From Timema cristinae (taxonomy: Eukaryota; Arthropoda; Insecta; Phasmatodea; Timematidae): a DNA stretch of 64,000 bases. A program made the position numbers and the translations under genes. Under the pieces are notes generated by a model, which had not been told where the DNA came from, made no database searches, and saw only the letters and a list, made by a program, of their open reading frames with translations. Location of the stretch: assembly GCA_039000515.1 (NCBI GenBank), contig JBCFYV010011172.1, positions 76,331,427-76,395,426 on the forward strand, given 5' to 3'. Shown here piece after piece: positions 45,986-57,244 of this stretch. Position 1 is the first letter of the stretch. Each line of letters begins with the position of its first letter.

Positions 45986-46225
45986 TCTATAATAAATATT
46001 TAATCTACTCACGTGGTTCAATATTTTCTGCGAACACCGGAGGGGTCGCGACCCACAGTTCAAGACCCTGTATTCTAGCATGTATAAGTTCAGGGACTCG
46101 GAACAACTAACAGAAAGTGAAAACCACAGAGTAGACCAAATGCTAAGCAAATGCACCATCAGTATTCGTCTGGACCTAGAAACATGATAAGAAACAACAT
46201 TGCACGTGGTCTGGGGTTCTAACGC

Positions 46226-46243
46226 CCCCCCCCCCCCCCCCCC
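46226..46243. repeat. Poly-C tract
   Basis: About 18 C in a row. Confidence 0.85.
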
Positions 46244-47239
46244 CACTTGGTCATTGTGAATCTAGTGCCATAGACCACTTAGCCATCGCTGGCAGTTTAA
46301 TTACCACTCGCTGTACACTTTCCCTTATTCCCCAGTTGGCTGCTTGGTGTAGCGAAGTGTGACAGAGGCACGGGTGCGGTAAGACCCAGTTCAAACGCCA
46401 AGTTGGGATTCGATGGGCGTCACACCCAGCTCCCACCCACTAGTGTTGCCAAATTAAAAGCGGGAGGAATCGCAGATACTCAATAGTTTCAAATAAAACT
46501 GATATTAAATTAGGTTACATAAAGCACAGTAGTCTCCACTGTTCGAGGTATGCGTGTACCCGATACTGGCCATAACTATAGTATAACTTTGGTAGAAGAA
46601 CAGTAAAGGTTAGTTACTAAAGTTACTAAAACAGTTTCTAAAAAATCACCCATCAAACCACGTTATCTACAGCTGTCACGTTTGATACATATTATCAATA
46701 CCTATATAATAACACAAATCATAGAGTAAAATGTTTAATGTTGGCCGTTAATAAATATGTTTGAATTCTCTATAACTGTCTTTCCAACCAAAACCAGGGT
46801 ATACATATTATGTGGGAGGGTAGAGGGGGGTAGCAACTTTGGTGTAACGAGTCAGGTTTGAACCCTCGACCTTGTTTCCGGCTCACTTATTCTAGACACA
46901 CTAACTTTCAACCCCGGGTCGCTGCACACTTTGATCCTCTTCCTGCAATGCGCCATTATTTCTTCTGGTCGTTAAAAGATCAAATAAGTGTGGAAATTAG
47001 GTTTCAGTTCGTAAAGAGGTCAGCTAATGGGCTCGACCTGGAGCGATTTGGCCACGGGACGTGGTGGTCCCTGGTTCTGTTCCGGCACATACTGTTACGA
47101 TAATGTTGTTGTTTAGCGTCTGCGTGAGAAGATTTGGGGCCAAAAGTAATTGTGTGTGTCTCTACTGGTCATGGGAGTTTGTTGTGTGCTACCGTTACAT
47201 CGGCAGATTGTCTTACATTTATATTGCGGAAAGACTAGA

Positions 47240-47240
<1 letters not shown>

Positions 47241-47274
<34 letters not shown>

Positions 47275-47559
47275 GATCAGCATAGCGTCTTACTACCAGT
47301 TCGGGTTATACCACTTACGCTAATGTGTGATGGTAGGGTGATTGTGAGATTAAATGGATGACCTACAGTTTAACGTGGGATCCGAATCACGGTGGAGGCC
47401 TGGCATTCCACAATTCACAATTGTGATTAATACACGTCTTGTCAGAGGTGAAGGAAGGGTTTGGCAATCAAAATAAAATCTGTACCGGGACAGAGTATTG
47501 AATCGCAGACCCCCCAGCCGAAGATCTGACACCTTTACCCTAGCCGCCAGGTCACCCAT
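47241..47559 (-). repeat. SINE family B, minus strand, diverged
   Basis: The (TTA)n, inverse tail and B body are present, with small insertions near 'acaattcacaattgtg'. The duplication GAAAGACTAGAA lies at 47229-47240 and 47560-47571. Confidence 0.9.
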
Positions 47560-47825
47560 GAAAGACTAGAAGACTACTACGCTTCTGAAAACCATTTCCC
47601 TAACTATTTTAAGAATTTAAAAAGTGACATGTAGTTTCATATTTTTTATTTGGGGTATTTTATAGGTACTTTCTCAACACAAAGCTGGGCCATTGGCTAG
47701 TCACGTTACACACTAAACTTTTTAACCTACTAAATCCGCTACCAAAAAGTATATCGATAAATTCACAATCTTAGTAACAACAACAATAATAATAATAATC
47801 CACTCATATTTTTGAATAAAATATT

Positions 47826-48050
47826 TACCCACTTCAGTGGCTGAATGGTCTAAAAGGCTTTCCCCCTCGTGCGAGACTGCCTGCTGATTACAAGGAGATC
47901 GGGGTTAGAATTCCTGTCAGGTCTACTGAGGAGGGTTGTTCCTAAATGGTTTCCTCCTCTCCTTCATGCAAATACGGGTAGATTACCTGTAAAATACTCC
48001 TCCCTCATACCTACCCTATTAGAGTAGTTATATTTGCGTATGACCCCTTT
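47826..48050 (+). repeat. SINE family A, plus strand
   Basis: The head 'ttcagtggctgaatggtcta', the B-box-like 'gatcggggttagaattcctg', 'cctaaatggtttcctcctct' and 'atgcaaatacgggtagatta'. The tail is degraded. Confidence 0.72.
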
Positions 48051-48217
48051 CCCGGAACCTTGGTTGGGAATCACTAGGATAGAAAGAGCCTCTCGCATTT
48101 TCATTGGTTGGTCTCCTACATACAAGGCTTGTCTGTCTGTGCTATAGAGTACATGCATAAGGCATACATAGTTGAAGTTAGACAAACTTTATTTAAACTT
48201 CTTGTGGATTGACACCT

Positions 48218-48370
48218 TAATTCAGTCAGTAGCATGTCCACCTACTGAGTTAAGGGTCCTGGGTTGATTACAAGCAGGGCCGAAAAAATTTACCATTGGT
48301 GAAAAATGTGGACCTTTGACTTTCCCGGTGATAAATTTAACGGCCGGGAGCTGGGTGTTGTGTCTGTTCT
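48218..48370 (+). repeat. SINE family F, plus strand
   Basis: 'ttcagtcagtagcatgtcca', 'gagttaagggtcctgggttg' and 'accattggtgaaaaatgtgg' followed by 'aacggccgggagctgggtg' match the minus-strand copy at 3845-4000 in order. Confidence 0.6.
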
Positions 48371-48699
48371 ATATTTAAGTTAGTTTATAAGTCTTGCTGT
48401 GTGATGATTATCGATAGGTTCAAAAAAAGTACGTTAAAATAGCTCAAATAAAAATACTGTTTGGCACTTTTCGCTATCCGTGACTATAATAAACCCAGCC
48501 TTATTTTCCTGTGGAGGAGGAACTTGTTTTAGTCGTCAATCCGTGCATTGAGCATTGCACACCAGCTGGTCGTGTTGCTAGAACAGAATTGCCAACTTAG
48601 CGATTGATTATCTCTCTATATATCTAACAGGCTTTTTTAACGATTTTTTTTTTTTTAAATTGGATTGTTTAACACAGGAGTCATGTTTGTTTTCATGTT

Positions 48700-48905
48700 C
48701 CTCACGTCTTACTCTACCCGCTGGGATATCCGTAAGTTTACAATAATGGGGGTAGGGAAGAAGGTAGACTTTTAAAGAAAGTGTGTTGTCACGTTTACGT
48801 GGCAGAGAGGGAAAGAAAATTTCCCTTCACCAGGCTGTAATTCTAATCCGACATTCCCGTCAAAGGCAAACCAGACCAGACGAGTCAGACTCCTTGTCGG
48901 CGGGT
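48700..48905 (-). repeat. SINE family A, minus strand
   Basis: The inverse tail 'cacgtcttactctacccgct', 'gtttacgtggcagagaggga' and the head 'gtaattctaatccgacattc'. Confidence 0.65.
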
Positions 48906-49224
48906 TCCACCGTTTGTGAGTAAACAAGAGTTCTTGACGAACTTAATCTAGGGGGTGATAATGTGGAGGATGACTAGAAATAGTGAGAAAATCACACTTG
49001 GGAACCCTCCAGGCCTCCCCCAAATACATCCGCACCGGGAATAAGGCGACCAAATGCACGACTCCGCTACCGACTCTAAACATCTGATCTCAATTTGACG
49101 CACTACGACTTAGCGAGGAGAGGAGCAATGTCTATCACAGTTGCTACAACGACCCTTGACCGCCACTCTACCGTAGAGAGCAAGCAAAGGGAGTGAATCA
49201 ACTTTTTTTAAAAAAAATAAAAAT

Positions 49225-49472
49225 ATTTAGCACCACGTCTTACTACCCGTTCGGGTTATATGCTTTAAGTACTAATTACGCTAATGGATTAGGAATTGGG
49301 AAGGTTGAATTAGAGGAAGTGAACCCGCTTGCGTGGAGGGAGAATGGAAAAGCATTTAGGAACACACACCCCCCCCCCCAATTCACCCGACCGAGATTCT
49401 AACCTCTATCTCCCCGTCCTCAGCAGAAATCAACACGACTAGCGCGTTAGCCAACCACGCCACCGAGGCGTT
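49225..49472 (-). repeat. SINE family C, full length, minus strand
   Basis: The inverse tail (agcaccacgtcttactaccc), the A/C-type body and the head GCCTCGGTGGCGTGGTTGGC on the minus strand. TTTTTTTAAA-like words flank both ends. Confidence 0.88.
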
Positions 49473-50059
49473 TTTTTTAAATAACACAATAATTAGAAAG
49501 AATGTTAATCATCGACTTTCTAAAAAAAATCTGATGATGTCCTCGACAGTTTTAGGGCCTTGTTCAGTGTGCCATGAGTTGAAAAAAAAGGTTGAAAATC
49601 GCTGCCTTAGTCAGAACTCATTTTTTCTACGTTTAGCAGCACTGGGAGATATTTCAAGTCTTATTTTATGCTAACTGAAGTACCCGGCGTTTTTCGGGAG
49701 GTTTTTAATTTAATAACAAAAAAATTATCTTCGATTTGTATTCGTTTGTGGAAAGGGATACTATTTTAAAAATTTCATACATTCACGTTGTGGAAGATAT
49801 CACGCAATGCTCATGACAGACAAACACGTCCATTTTATCAATATAGATGCTAAATAGACTACAGTAAGGTCTCGATAGTTCTTTGAATGGGAGTAAGCTT
49901 ATCCAAACTAATCAACACTTGAATCACAAAGGAATAAATGGACAGTACATGTTTGTGAGTTCTATCTTGAGCTAGTTCCAAACAATCTCCCTCATTACTC
50001 TCTTGAGCATTGTATGAGGTCGTTTTGATTTGGGGTGGCCGCAATTACTGAAATAAAAA

Positions 50060-50298
50060 TTATCCATTCAATTCTAGATTAAAGATTTTATTAAGTTTAA
50101 ATTAAAAGTTCCAGTGAGTAGGTTAGTTTACTCAGAATACATCAAATGTGAAGATATTATGGCATTAAATGGCAAAACCATCTTGTTTGTGGTTCATTGG
50201 TGTTTAGAAACGCATTTTTTTTAAATCAAATAGGTACATTTTTGGTTTGTGAATACGACTGTAGGTAATGGGTAAATAATTATTTTACAAACTTATTA

Positions 50299-50342
<44 letters not shown>

Positions 50343-50900
50343 ACCACGTCTTACTACCCGTTCGGGTTATACGCACTTACGCTAATGTGTAATGGTAGGG
50401 TGGTTGTGTGAGATGAAAAATGGAGGACCTACAGATTAACGTGGGAAACCGAACCACGGTGGAGGGCCCGGCATTCCCCACATTCACAAGATGTCTTGCC
50501 AGAGGTGAAGGAAGGGTTTTGGTAATCAGATAGATCGTTGCCGCGGACCGAGAATTGAACCCCGGACCCCAGCACAGAAGTCTGACACCTTTACCCCTAG
50601 ACCAATTTTACTAACTTAAATAATAAATAAAAAAGACTTCCAGCTATTGTCTAACCATTTAGAAGCATTTTTGCTCATGTGAGTAAAAAGTAGAAGCAGT
50701 GGACTAATTAGCGAGGCAATCATCGATAATGTAGCTGAAATGGCATTGGGATTAAATCTACTAGCAATAAATAAATAAATAAAGTACTTAGCTCACTTAA
50801 GCTTGCATTAAAACATAACTTCAGTAGTAGATTCATGAATGTGTGTTGTAATATTTCTATTCCCTGGCCACTTGGAACCTACCAGTCCACCCCTGCCTAT
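50060..50900 (+). repeat. Old dispersed repeat, copy 2 (paralogue of 5560-7000)
   Basis: It aligns piecewise with copy 1 but lacks its hAT and Tigger insertions. A SINE B (50296-50604) interrupts it. Confidence 0.65.
50296..50604 (-). repeat. SINE family B, minus strand
   Basis: (TTA)n, inverse tail and B body; the first few head bases are lost. The 14-bp duplication ATTTTAC(A/T)AACTTA lies at 50282-50295 and 50605-50618. The paralogous empty site is ATTTTACAAACTTA near 6301. Confidence 0.92.
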
Positions 50901-50910
50901 ACTCCATTCA

Positions 50911-51006
50911 TGGTAGGAATTACTCTCTGGAAGGTCTTTTTACCTACCAATATCCTACTATATAATAGATTTCTGGTAGGAAAAGGCCTTTCAGAAAACT
51001 GTTCCA
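50911..51006. mobile_element. Foldback hairpin MITE, copy 2
   Basis: GGTAGGAATTACTCTCTGGA, 'aggtctttttacctaccaat', 'tatcctactatataatagat' and 'ctggtaggaaaaggcctttc' match copy 1 at 23077-23174. Arm complementarity is kept. Confidence 0.8.
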
Positions 51007-51179
51007 AAAGAGAGTCTGTTGAGAGCCGAGTGGGGTGGAGGCCAAAGCAGTTAACAAAACTTGAGCCAAACTTAAAACATTATTTTAATTCTCTTATTGT
51101 TGATATACGACAATAAACTCCAAACAAATAACGGAAATCATAGATGATAATTTCCTGATAACATTTTCAGATAATATAT

Positions 51180-51400
51180 AATATAAGCCCATGGAAGGGG
51201 GATATAGTCTAATTTTGAAGTATCATATCCGGTCAACGAGAGACCCTACGATAGTGATCCATTCAACCACTACGCGCTGTAGTCGATTCCGTGAGCGAGA
51301 GAAAAGAACTGGAATCACTGTTATTGCTTTATTGGAACTCATTTTATAATGTTTCTGGTGTTAACGTACCATGGAGAAGTTATACTAGAGTGGAAACTTA
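51180..51400 (+). repeat. Repeat family E, copy 5
   Basis: 'gatccattcaaccactacgc', 'gctgtagtcgattccgtgag', 'gttattgctttattggaact' and 'aatgtttctggtgttaacgt'. Confidence 0.68.
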
Positions 51401-51934
51401 ACGAGTACCTCCTACCAAAAAGATACATACTGGGAGTCTTATTTCAGTCTAGCAAGATGGAAGTGTCGGTAACGTAATTATTATAATGTTTCAAGTAATT
51501 TCAAACGAATTGCGGGGAACTTTAGGCGGGAAAGGGGGGGAATTTGTTTGAGGAACTATATTCTAACTGTAATAGGGGAAATACTTTCTTAAGAGGCCTA
51601 TTTCCACCCGATACAATTTAATAAACTGACAAGTAGTTTATTAAGACTAACGTCGATACATTTTTTTAAAAATTAACAGAAACATAAAATACAGCCAAAA
51701 TACAAATAAATGCCGTGGACGAGGAGTGGCTTGCTCGGACACAAAACCCTGGCAGATCGTGGTTCCACGCATGCTCCGTACCGAGTATAATATATTATCA
51801 TCTGCTCCGAGTATGTTCTGACTTAAAGGTTCACCAAAGAGCATGGTTTCACGCACCAGACATTAAAGAGGTGATTTCTTTTTTCTGTTTTAAAATGAAT
51901 ATCTTTCACCTCACGTTTGTAGAAGTTTGTAGCA

Positions 51935-52345
51935 GTGGCAGAAGAAATACATTCACATTTGCATGGAGGTAGAGTGGGAAGCCATTCAAACCTTGTCCTC
52001 TCAATCACAGGGAAACAGATTAAATGAGCCTGACATTTAGTCCCCATGCACCCGCCTCGGTGGCGTAGTTGGCTAACGCGCTTGTCGTGTTGAGCTCGAC
52101 TGCTGAGGACGGGGAGATCGAGGTTCGAATCTCGGTCGGGTGAACTGGGGGTGGTTTTTCCTAAAAATGGTTTTCCACTCTTCCTCCACGCAAATGCGGG
52201 TTCACTTCCTTTAATTCAACCTTCCTAATTCCTAATCCATTAGCGTAATTAGTACTTAGGCGTATAACCCAACGGGTAGTAAGACGCGGTGCTAAATAAT
52301 AATAATATTAATAATTAGTCCCCATGCCCATCGGTAGTGAATAGG
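51935..52345 (-). repeat. SINE family A, minus strand, split by a SINE C
   Basis: The body (ttcacatttgcatggaggta) and head run to 52049. 'ttagtccccatgc' at 52037-52049 is repeated at 52315-52327, flanking the SINE C insertion. Confidence 0.7.
52050..52314 (+). repeat. SINE family C, full length, plus strand, nested
   Basis: The head CCGCCTCGGTGGCGTAGTTG with A box, the B box GAGGTTCGAATCTCGG, the body and the common tail with TAA repeats. The exact 13-bp duplication TTAGTCCCCATGC flanks it. Confidence 0.93.
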
Positions 52346-52369
52346 TAATATAATATCCATTAGACCCAT

Positions 52370-52515
52370 ATTGGTAAACATGTGGACAAAATAGTCATTC
52401 TAGTCTGGTTTGATGGGGAGGTTGGGGTTCAAATTCCAGCTAAATGACAGTTTTTTTTAATCCTAAATTAGCTATCACTTTACAGCCACGCAAACGCTGG
52501 TATATTCCTTCGGCG
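52370..52515 (+). repeat. SINE family A fragment, plus strand
   Basis: 'gaggttggggttcaaattcc', 'tcctaaattagctatcactt' and 'ccacgcaaacgctggtatat'. Confidence 0.55.
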
Positions 52516-52953
52516 AGAGAATGTGTGAGATTGCTCGCGAAGCTTGTGAGATCTAAGGAAACACGCGATTTTAACTGTCGCGTGATTCGGTTTCCTCAGC
52601 AGCGAGTGTCTTTATAACAAACCCCTCCCACATTGTGTGCGGTTAGCTACCTGTGTGTTCATAAACACACGTGTGTGGGAGTGGCCGGCAAGGACTGCAA
52701 CTTTATGACACACACATCCACAATATGTCGTCACACTCTCTGCAGTTTGTTGAGGTCAAGAATTAGACACGGCCCAAATTGTTTCCTTACTCAACCTTGG
52801 GCAAGCACTTTTAGAACAATAACTGGGAGTTAAACGTGCGCCTTCTAGACACAAAGACTGTATCGGCAACACGCTCTCAACCTAGGGCAGCAGCACTAAA
52901 TACGTAACAGCCTCACTCCAGGGAACTATACACCGGTAACAGGACGAAAAGAA

Positions 52954-53076
52954 CTAAACGGTTGAAGGAAACATTTGATCCTCTAGATTCTAGAATAAAC
53001 GGTTGAAGGAAACATTTGATCCTCTAGATTCTAGATAAACGGTTGAAGGAAACATTTGATCCTCTAGATTCTAGAA
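52954..53076. repeat. Triplicated 42-43-bp unit
   Basis: Three near-identical copies of AAACGGTTGAAGGAAACATT plus TGATCCTCTAGATTCTAGA. Confidence 0.95.
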
Positions 53077-53162
53077 ATATATCTAGCCCCTTTAACCATT
53101 CAGCCTCCGCTAAACAGTCAAGCATTTGTGTGGTTGAAATATATATAAAGAATCCACGAAAC

Positions 53163-53285
53163 CAGCGTTGCCAATTTTTTAAAATACAACATTCCCTGTA
53201 TTTTCAGAAGAAATTTCCATTTTTATAGATAATTTAGCGAGTAGTATAAAGGAATTAAATGTCATTTTTCACAAAATTGACTCGT
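53163..53285. mobile_element. hAT-like left-end fragment
   Basis: 'gcgttgccaattttttaaaa', 'cattccctgtattttcagaa' and 'aatttccatttttatagata' parallel the left part of the 19541 element. Confidence 0.5.
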
Positions 53286-53559
53286 GTGAAGTTACTGTCT
53301 TTAGCACAGGAGTATTTGGACCTCGATAGGTGAATGTTTGCAGGTTGTTAAGCTTCAATCACACGTTTGCAGAAAATTAATAGCAGAACCGAGGACGGTT
53401 TATTACAATTTTAACATAAATCACGGTACACAAACTAGCGAAACAGAATTTTCGATGTTTTGTCTGATTTTTTTTAAAAAGCCTTTCATGAATTAAAAGA
53501 ATGAAGTGAAGGGTTTGCGATTTTCAGCTTATACCAAAAAGATAAGATGCATTCTAATT

Positions 53560-54935
53560 ATTCAAGTTTGGTTATTATCATTATTATTATTATTATTATT
53601 ACGGTGGTTATAATTGGTTAGGAAATAAAACCATTCAACTACAACACATAAGAGTTTTATTTTGAATCAAAGTTTCCACAAATAATTACAAATTAAATTT
53701 CAAGCAAGCTACTAGTGACTCGAAATACGCTTTGATTTGATAGCCTATGGAGAAATGTACCAGTAGTTCAAGACTGGTTAATGTTGGATGTTACAAGGAT
53801 TAATATACTAGTGGTTCATGATTAGTTAATGTTGGATGTTCCAGGACTAATATACTAGTGGTTAATGATTAGTCATATATAGGATCCTCACTTCGGTACA
53901 TTTAACAGGGTTACAATTTTCGTAACCTGTAAACCATATAAGAACAACTGATGCCTTTTTTCCATGGGACCACCGGTGTGGGTGTTAGTTATTGTAATAA
54001 AAACGAAAAGTTGGCCTAGTAAATAATCCACTTTTAAGTATTTGACACTTAAACTATTCTAACTTAAGTGCTTTGTATTAAAATATATTTTTGTATCAAA
54101 CACCTAGTTTTAAGATAGAGTGTTCAATATAGTAAATACTTTTAATTTTTTTCAACGATCTTCATACAAAAAAGAAACAACGAAACTCTTATTTGCGTAA
54201 GCTCGCATTTCAATAATTTAAAATAAATGGTTTACTTTGTAAATGTTCTGAATGCCAAAAGTAACAACAAATCAACAATTGGTCTGGGAGATCATGTGGT
54301 TTGGCGAGTGGGTTTATAGTAACCTTTGCTAGCTGTGAGATACCACCTCCTCACTGTGGGTGTCCTATAAATGTCAATTTTGAACTAAATACATCAGACA
54401 CTTTCTGTTGCAGATCAAGTTACAGACAATTTGTAACAAACACTTTTGTTTAGTTTGGGAGTATGCCTGCAAGTAACGTCAAGTTGAACGTTTTTTCGAT
54501 TACAATACTTTCTTTCTAAGAGAAAGTAAAAGTTAATTTCTAAATGCCTTACTAATATTTTGTAAAGCTTTTTTTACAAAAATGATTATAAACAGTTATT
54601 TTAACTACCCTCTCTGGCGGTGTGTTGAGCTTTCAGCTCTAAAATAGATGGCGTTGCTAACGTTATACAAACTGGTGGATTCCAGCCATCAGGTTGGCAG
54701 AATTACTGGTTTGTTTAAACAATTGGGAGACTGGCGACCGCGACCGGTAATCAGTAAAGGCAGCAAGCAAACTTTTTTCCAAGAATTGAGAGAGATAAGA
54801 AGTGTAGTGCCGGACCGTAAAGTGTGTAGGCGACCAAGTTTGACTAAACGTGGGGAGACATAACGTCAAGATACAATCACACTCTCGGGCAGAAAAATTA
54901 GCTTATTCATTCCAGTCAGCTAGACGTCCATTAAC
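53560..54935. other. No recognisable gene
   Basis: It contains a (TTA)n at 53577-53601 and a duplicated unit of about 58 bp at 53755-53875 (ggttaatgttggatgtt ... aatatactagtggtt). The rest shows no coding or mobile signature I recognise. Confidence 0.5.
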
Positions 54936-54938
54936 CTG

Positions 54939-55625
54939 TAGTACCACTTTTGAATTTAGAACCTTTTTGATGCCAAAGTTTAGTACTAGTTTTGTACCGT
55001 TTTGTACCCGTACCCATTTAGAGTAATTAGCATATCAAAGTGGTGACTCCAGGTTAATGCTATTGTACCACTTTTGAATTTGTTTTATGCCAAAGTTTTG
55101 TACTAGTTTTGTACCATTTTTTACCACAAATAAAATGTTTTGTACCCGTACCCATTTTGAGTAATTAGCATATCAAAGTGGTGACTCCAGGTTAATGCTG
55201 TTGTACCACTTTTGAATTTTGAACTTTTTTTGATGCCAAAGTTTTGTACCCGTACCCATTTTGAGTAATTAGCATATCAAAGTGGTGACTCAAGAATAAT
55301 GCTGTTTTACTACTTTTTAATTTTGAACGTTTTTGATGCCAAAGTTTTGTACTAGTTTTGTACCGTTTTGTACCACAAATAAGTTTTGTACCCGTACCCA
55401 TTTTGAGTAACTAGCATATCAAAGTGGTGACTCCAGTTTAATGCTGTTGTACCACTTTTGAATTTTGAACTTTTTTTGATGCCAAAGTTTTGTACTAGTT
55501 TTGTACCGTTTTGTACCACAAAGAAGAAGTTTTGTACCCGTACCCATTTCGAGTAATTATTATATCAAAGTGGTGACTCATGGTTAATGCTGTTGCACCA
55601 CTTTTGAATTTTTTTTCAAATAAAT
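54939..55625. repeat. Complex tandem repeat, about 6 units of 105-145 bp
   Basis: The unit contains 'gtaccacttttgaattttga', 'gatgccaaagttttgtac', 'cgtacccattttgagtaatt' and 'agcatatcaaagtggtgact'. Length variation comes from extra 'tagttttgtaccgttttgta' segments. Confidence 0.92.
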
Positions 55626-55743
55626 ATCTGGTGAGGATAGTGATAAATAATAATATATACTTATTTATCAGAGAAAAAATTATTTAAGGTAAAATTAGAG
55701 ATAACTTATTTTTGAAGATTTTGTCACTAACTATAATAACCTA

Positions 55744-56010
55744 GGGTGACCTGGTGGTCTAGGGGTAAGGTGTCAGACTTCTGTGCTGGTGGCCGGGGTT
55801 CAATCCTCGGTCCCGGCAGAAAATTTATCTGATTACCAAACCCTTCCTTCACCTCTGACAAGACATCTTGTGAATTTGGGGAATGCCAGGCCTCCACCGT
55901 GGTTCGGATTCCACGTTAAACTGTAGGTCCTTCATTTCATCTCACAATCACCCTACCATTACACATTAGCGTAAGTGCGTATAACCCGAATGGGTAGTAA
56001 GACGCGGTGC

Positions 56011-56043
<33 letters not shown>
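55744..56043 (+). repeat. SINE family B, full length, plus strand
   Basis: The head GGGTGACCTGGTGGTCTAGG, the B box GGGGTTCAATCC, the B body and the common tail with (TAA)n. The exact 12-bp duplication TATAATAACCTA lies at 55732-55743 and 56044-56055. Confidence 0.95.
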
Positions 56044-56045
<2 letters not shown>

Positions 56046-56287
56046 TAATAACCTATACGAGAGAGTATGTAGCTTACGATTTTGTCGTACCATTTATTTG
56101 AGTTTATTATTAAGCAGGTAAAATAAAAAATAACTAGAATTTAGTTTGCTAAATTTGGCCACTGTGCTTTGGTTAATTTTTAAAATTTAAAGGCTAAAGA
56201 GGCAATAAAATATTTTAAAAGCAGTTTCATTTCGAAGACTAGAACAATTTTAACTATAAATATATCTGTTATTTTTATTACTGATAT

Positions 56288-56815
56288 CCCCACGTCATAC
56301 TACCTGTTCATGTTATACGCATATATACCCGCCTCGGTAGCATAATTGGCTAACGCGCTTGTGTTTAGCTCAACTGCTGAGGATGGGGAGATCGAGATTC
56401 GAATCTCGGTTGGATGAACTGGGGTGGTTTTTCCTAAATGGTTTTCCACTCTACCTCCACGAAAATGCGGGTTCACTTCCTTTAATTCAGCCTTCCCAAT
56501 TCCTAATCCATTAGCTTAGGCCTAATTAGTACTTAAAGCGTATAACCCGAACGGGTAGTAAGACGCGGTGCTAAGTATTATTATTATTATTATTATTATC
56601 ATACGCATATATGATAATCTAATTGGGTAGTAATGAGGAAAGAAGCATTTGAGAGGTTAACTACCAGCATTTTTATTTTGGTAGATGGGGAATCAATTTA
56701 GGGAAAACTACTCTTAATAGACCCGACCAGGATTTGCACCCCAAGTGCTCCGCTATCAGCAGGACAAATTAACACTGTAGTGACCACTCAGCCACTGAAG
56801 TGGGTACCTGTTATT
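56288..56815 (-). repeat. SINE family A, minus strand, split by a SINE C
   Basis: The inverse tail ends at 56326 and the element resumes at 56601 (duplicated ATACGCATATAT). The body and head follow to 'gccactgaagtgggtac'. Confidence 0.75.
56327..56600 (+). repeat. SINE family C, full length, plus strand, nested
   Basis: The head ACCCGCCTCGGTAGCATAAT, the B box GAGATTCGAATCTCGG, the body, the common tail and a (TTA)n 3' run. The exact 12-bp duplication ATACGCATATAT lies at 56315-56326 and 56601-56612. Confidence 0.93.
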
Positions 56816-57149
56816 TAATACGGTGTTTACAGTTTTTAAACATCTATAGGATTTACACAATTTTCCAGAAAAAAATGTTTTTGGGAATAATTTTGTATCC
56901 TATTGGTAGAGTTTAACTTGAGTAATATCTCCGTGGTGTCAGGCTGCAAGCAGGCTATACCAATCGAGAGGCTGCCGTATGTTGGCGAAGATAGTGCCAA
57001 CATTTTCAAGCTGAGTGTGCCATGTGGTTAGCCCAATGAGCCCTCCAGACTTCTATCTCAGTTTTCTAGACTGAAGCGCTACTTATTTCATTCAATAATC
57101 TCCTCATTTGTCCCCACGAGGTTTATTTTGGTTCCGTTTCAGAGCCACT

Positions 57150-57240
57150 GCTTCACAGACAGAATTAGGGGCATTGGGGATCGAACCTGGGACTTCAGGA
57201 TCTAAAGCCAGTAAATATGACCACTATACAACAGAGGCGG
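57150..57240 (-). repeat. tRNA-like SINE head, minus strand
   Basis: Read in reverse: CCTCTGTTGTATAGTGGTCA (A box) and CCCAGGTTCGATCCCC (B box), about 33 bp apart. The acceptor arms do not pair as in a functional tRNA, so a SINE remnant is preferred over a tRNA gene. Confidence 0.5.
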
Positions 57241-57244
57241 TCGG

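Noticed and set aside
57150..57240. A tRNA gene on the minus strand
   Set aside because: A- and B-box words are present but the arms do not pair into a cloverleaf. It looks like a SINE head.
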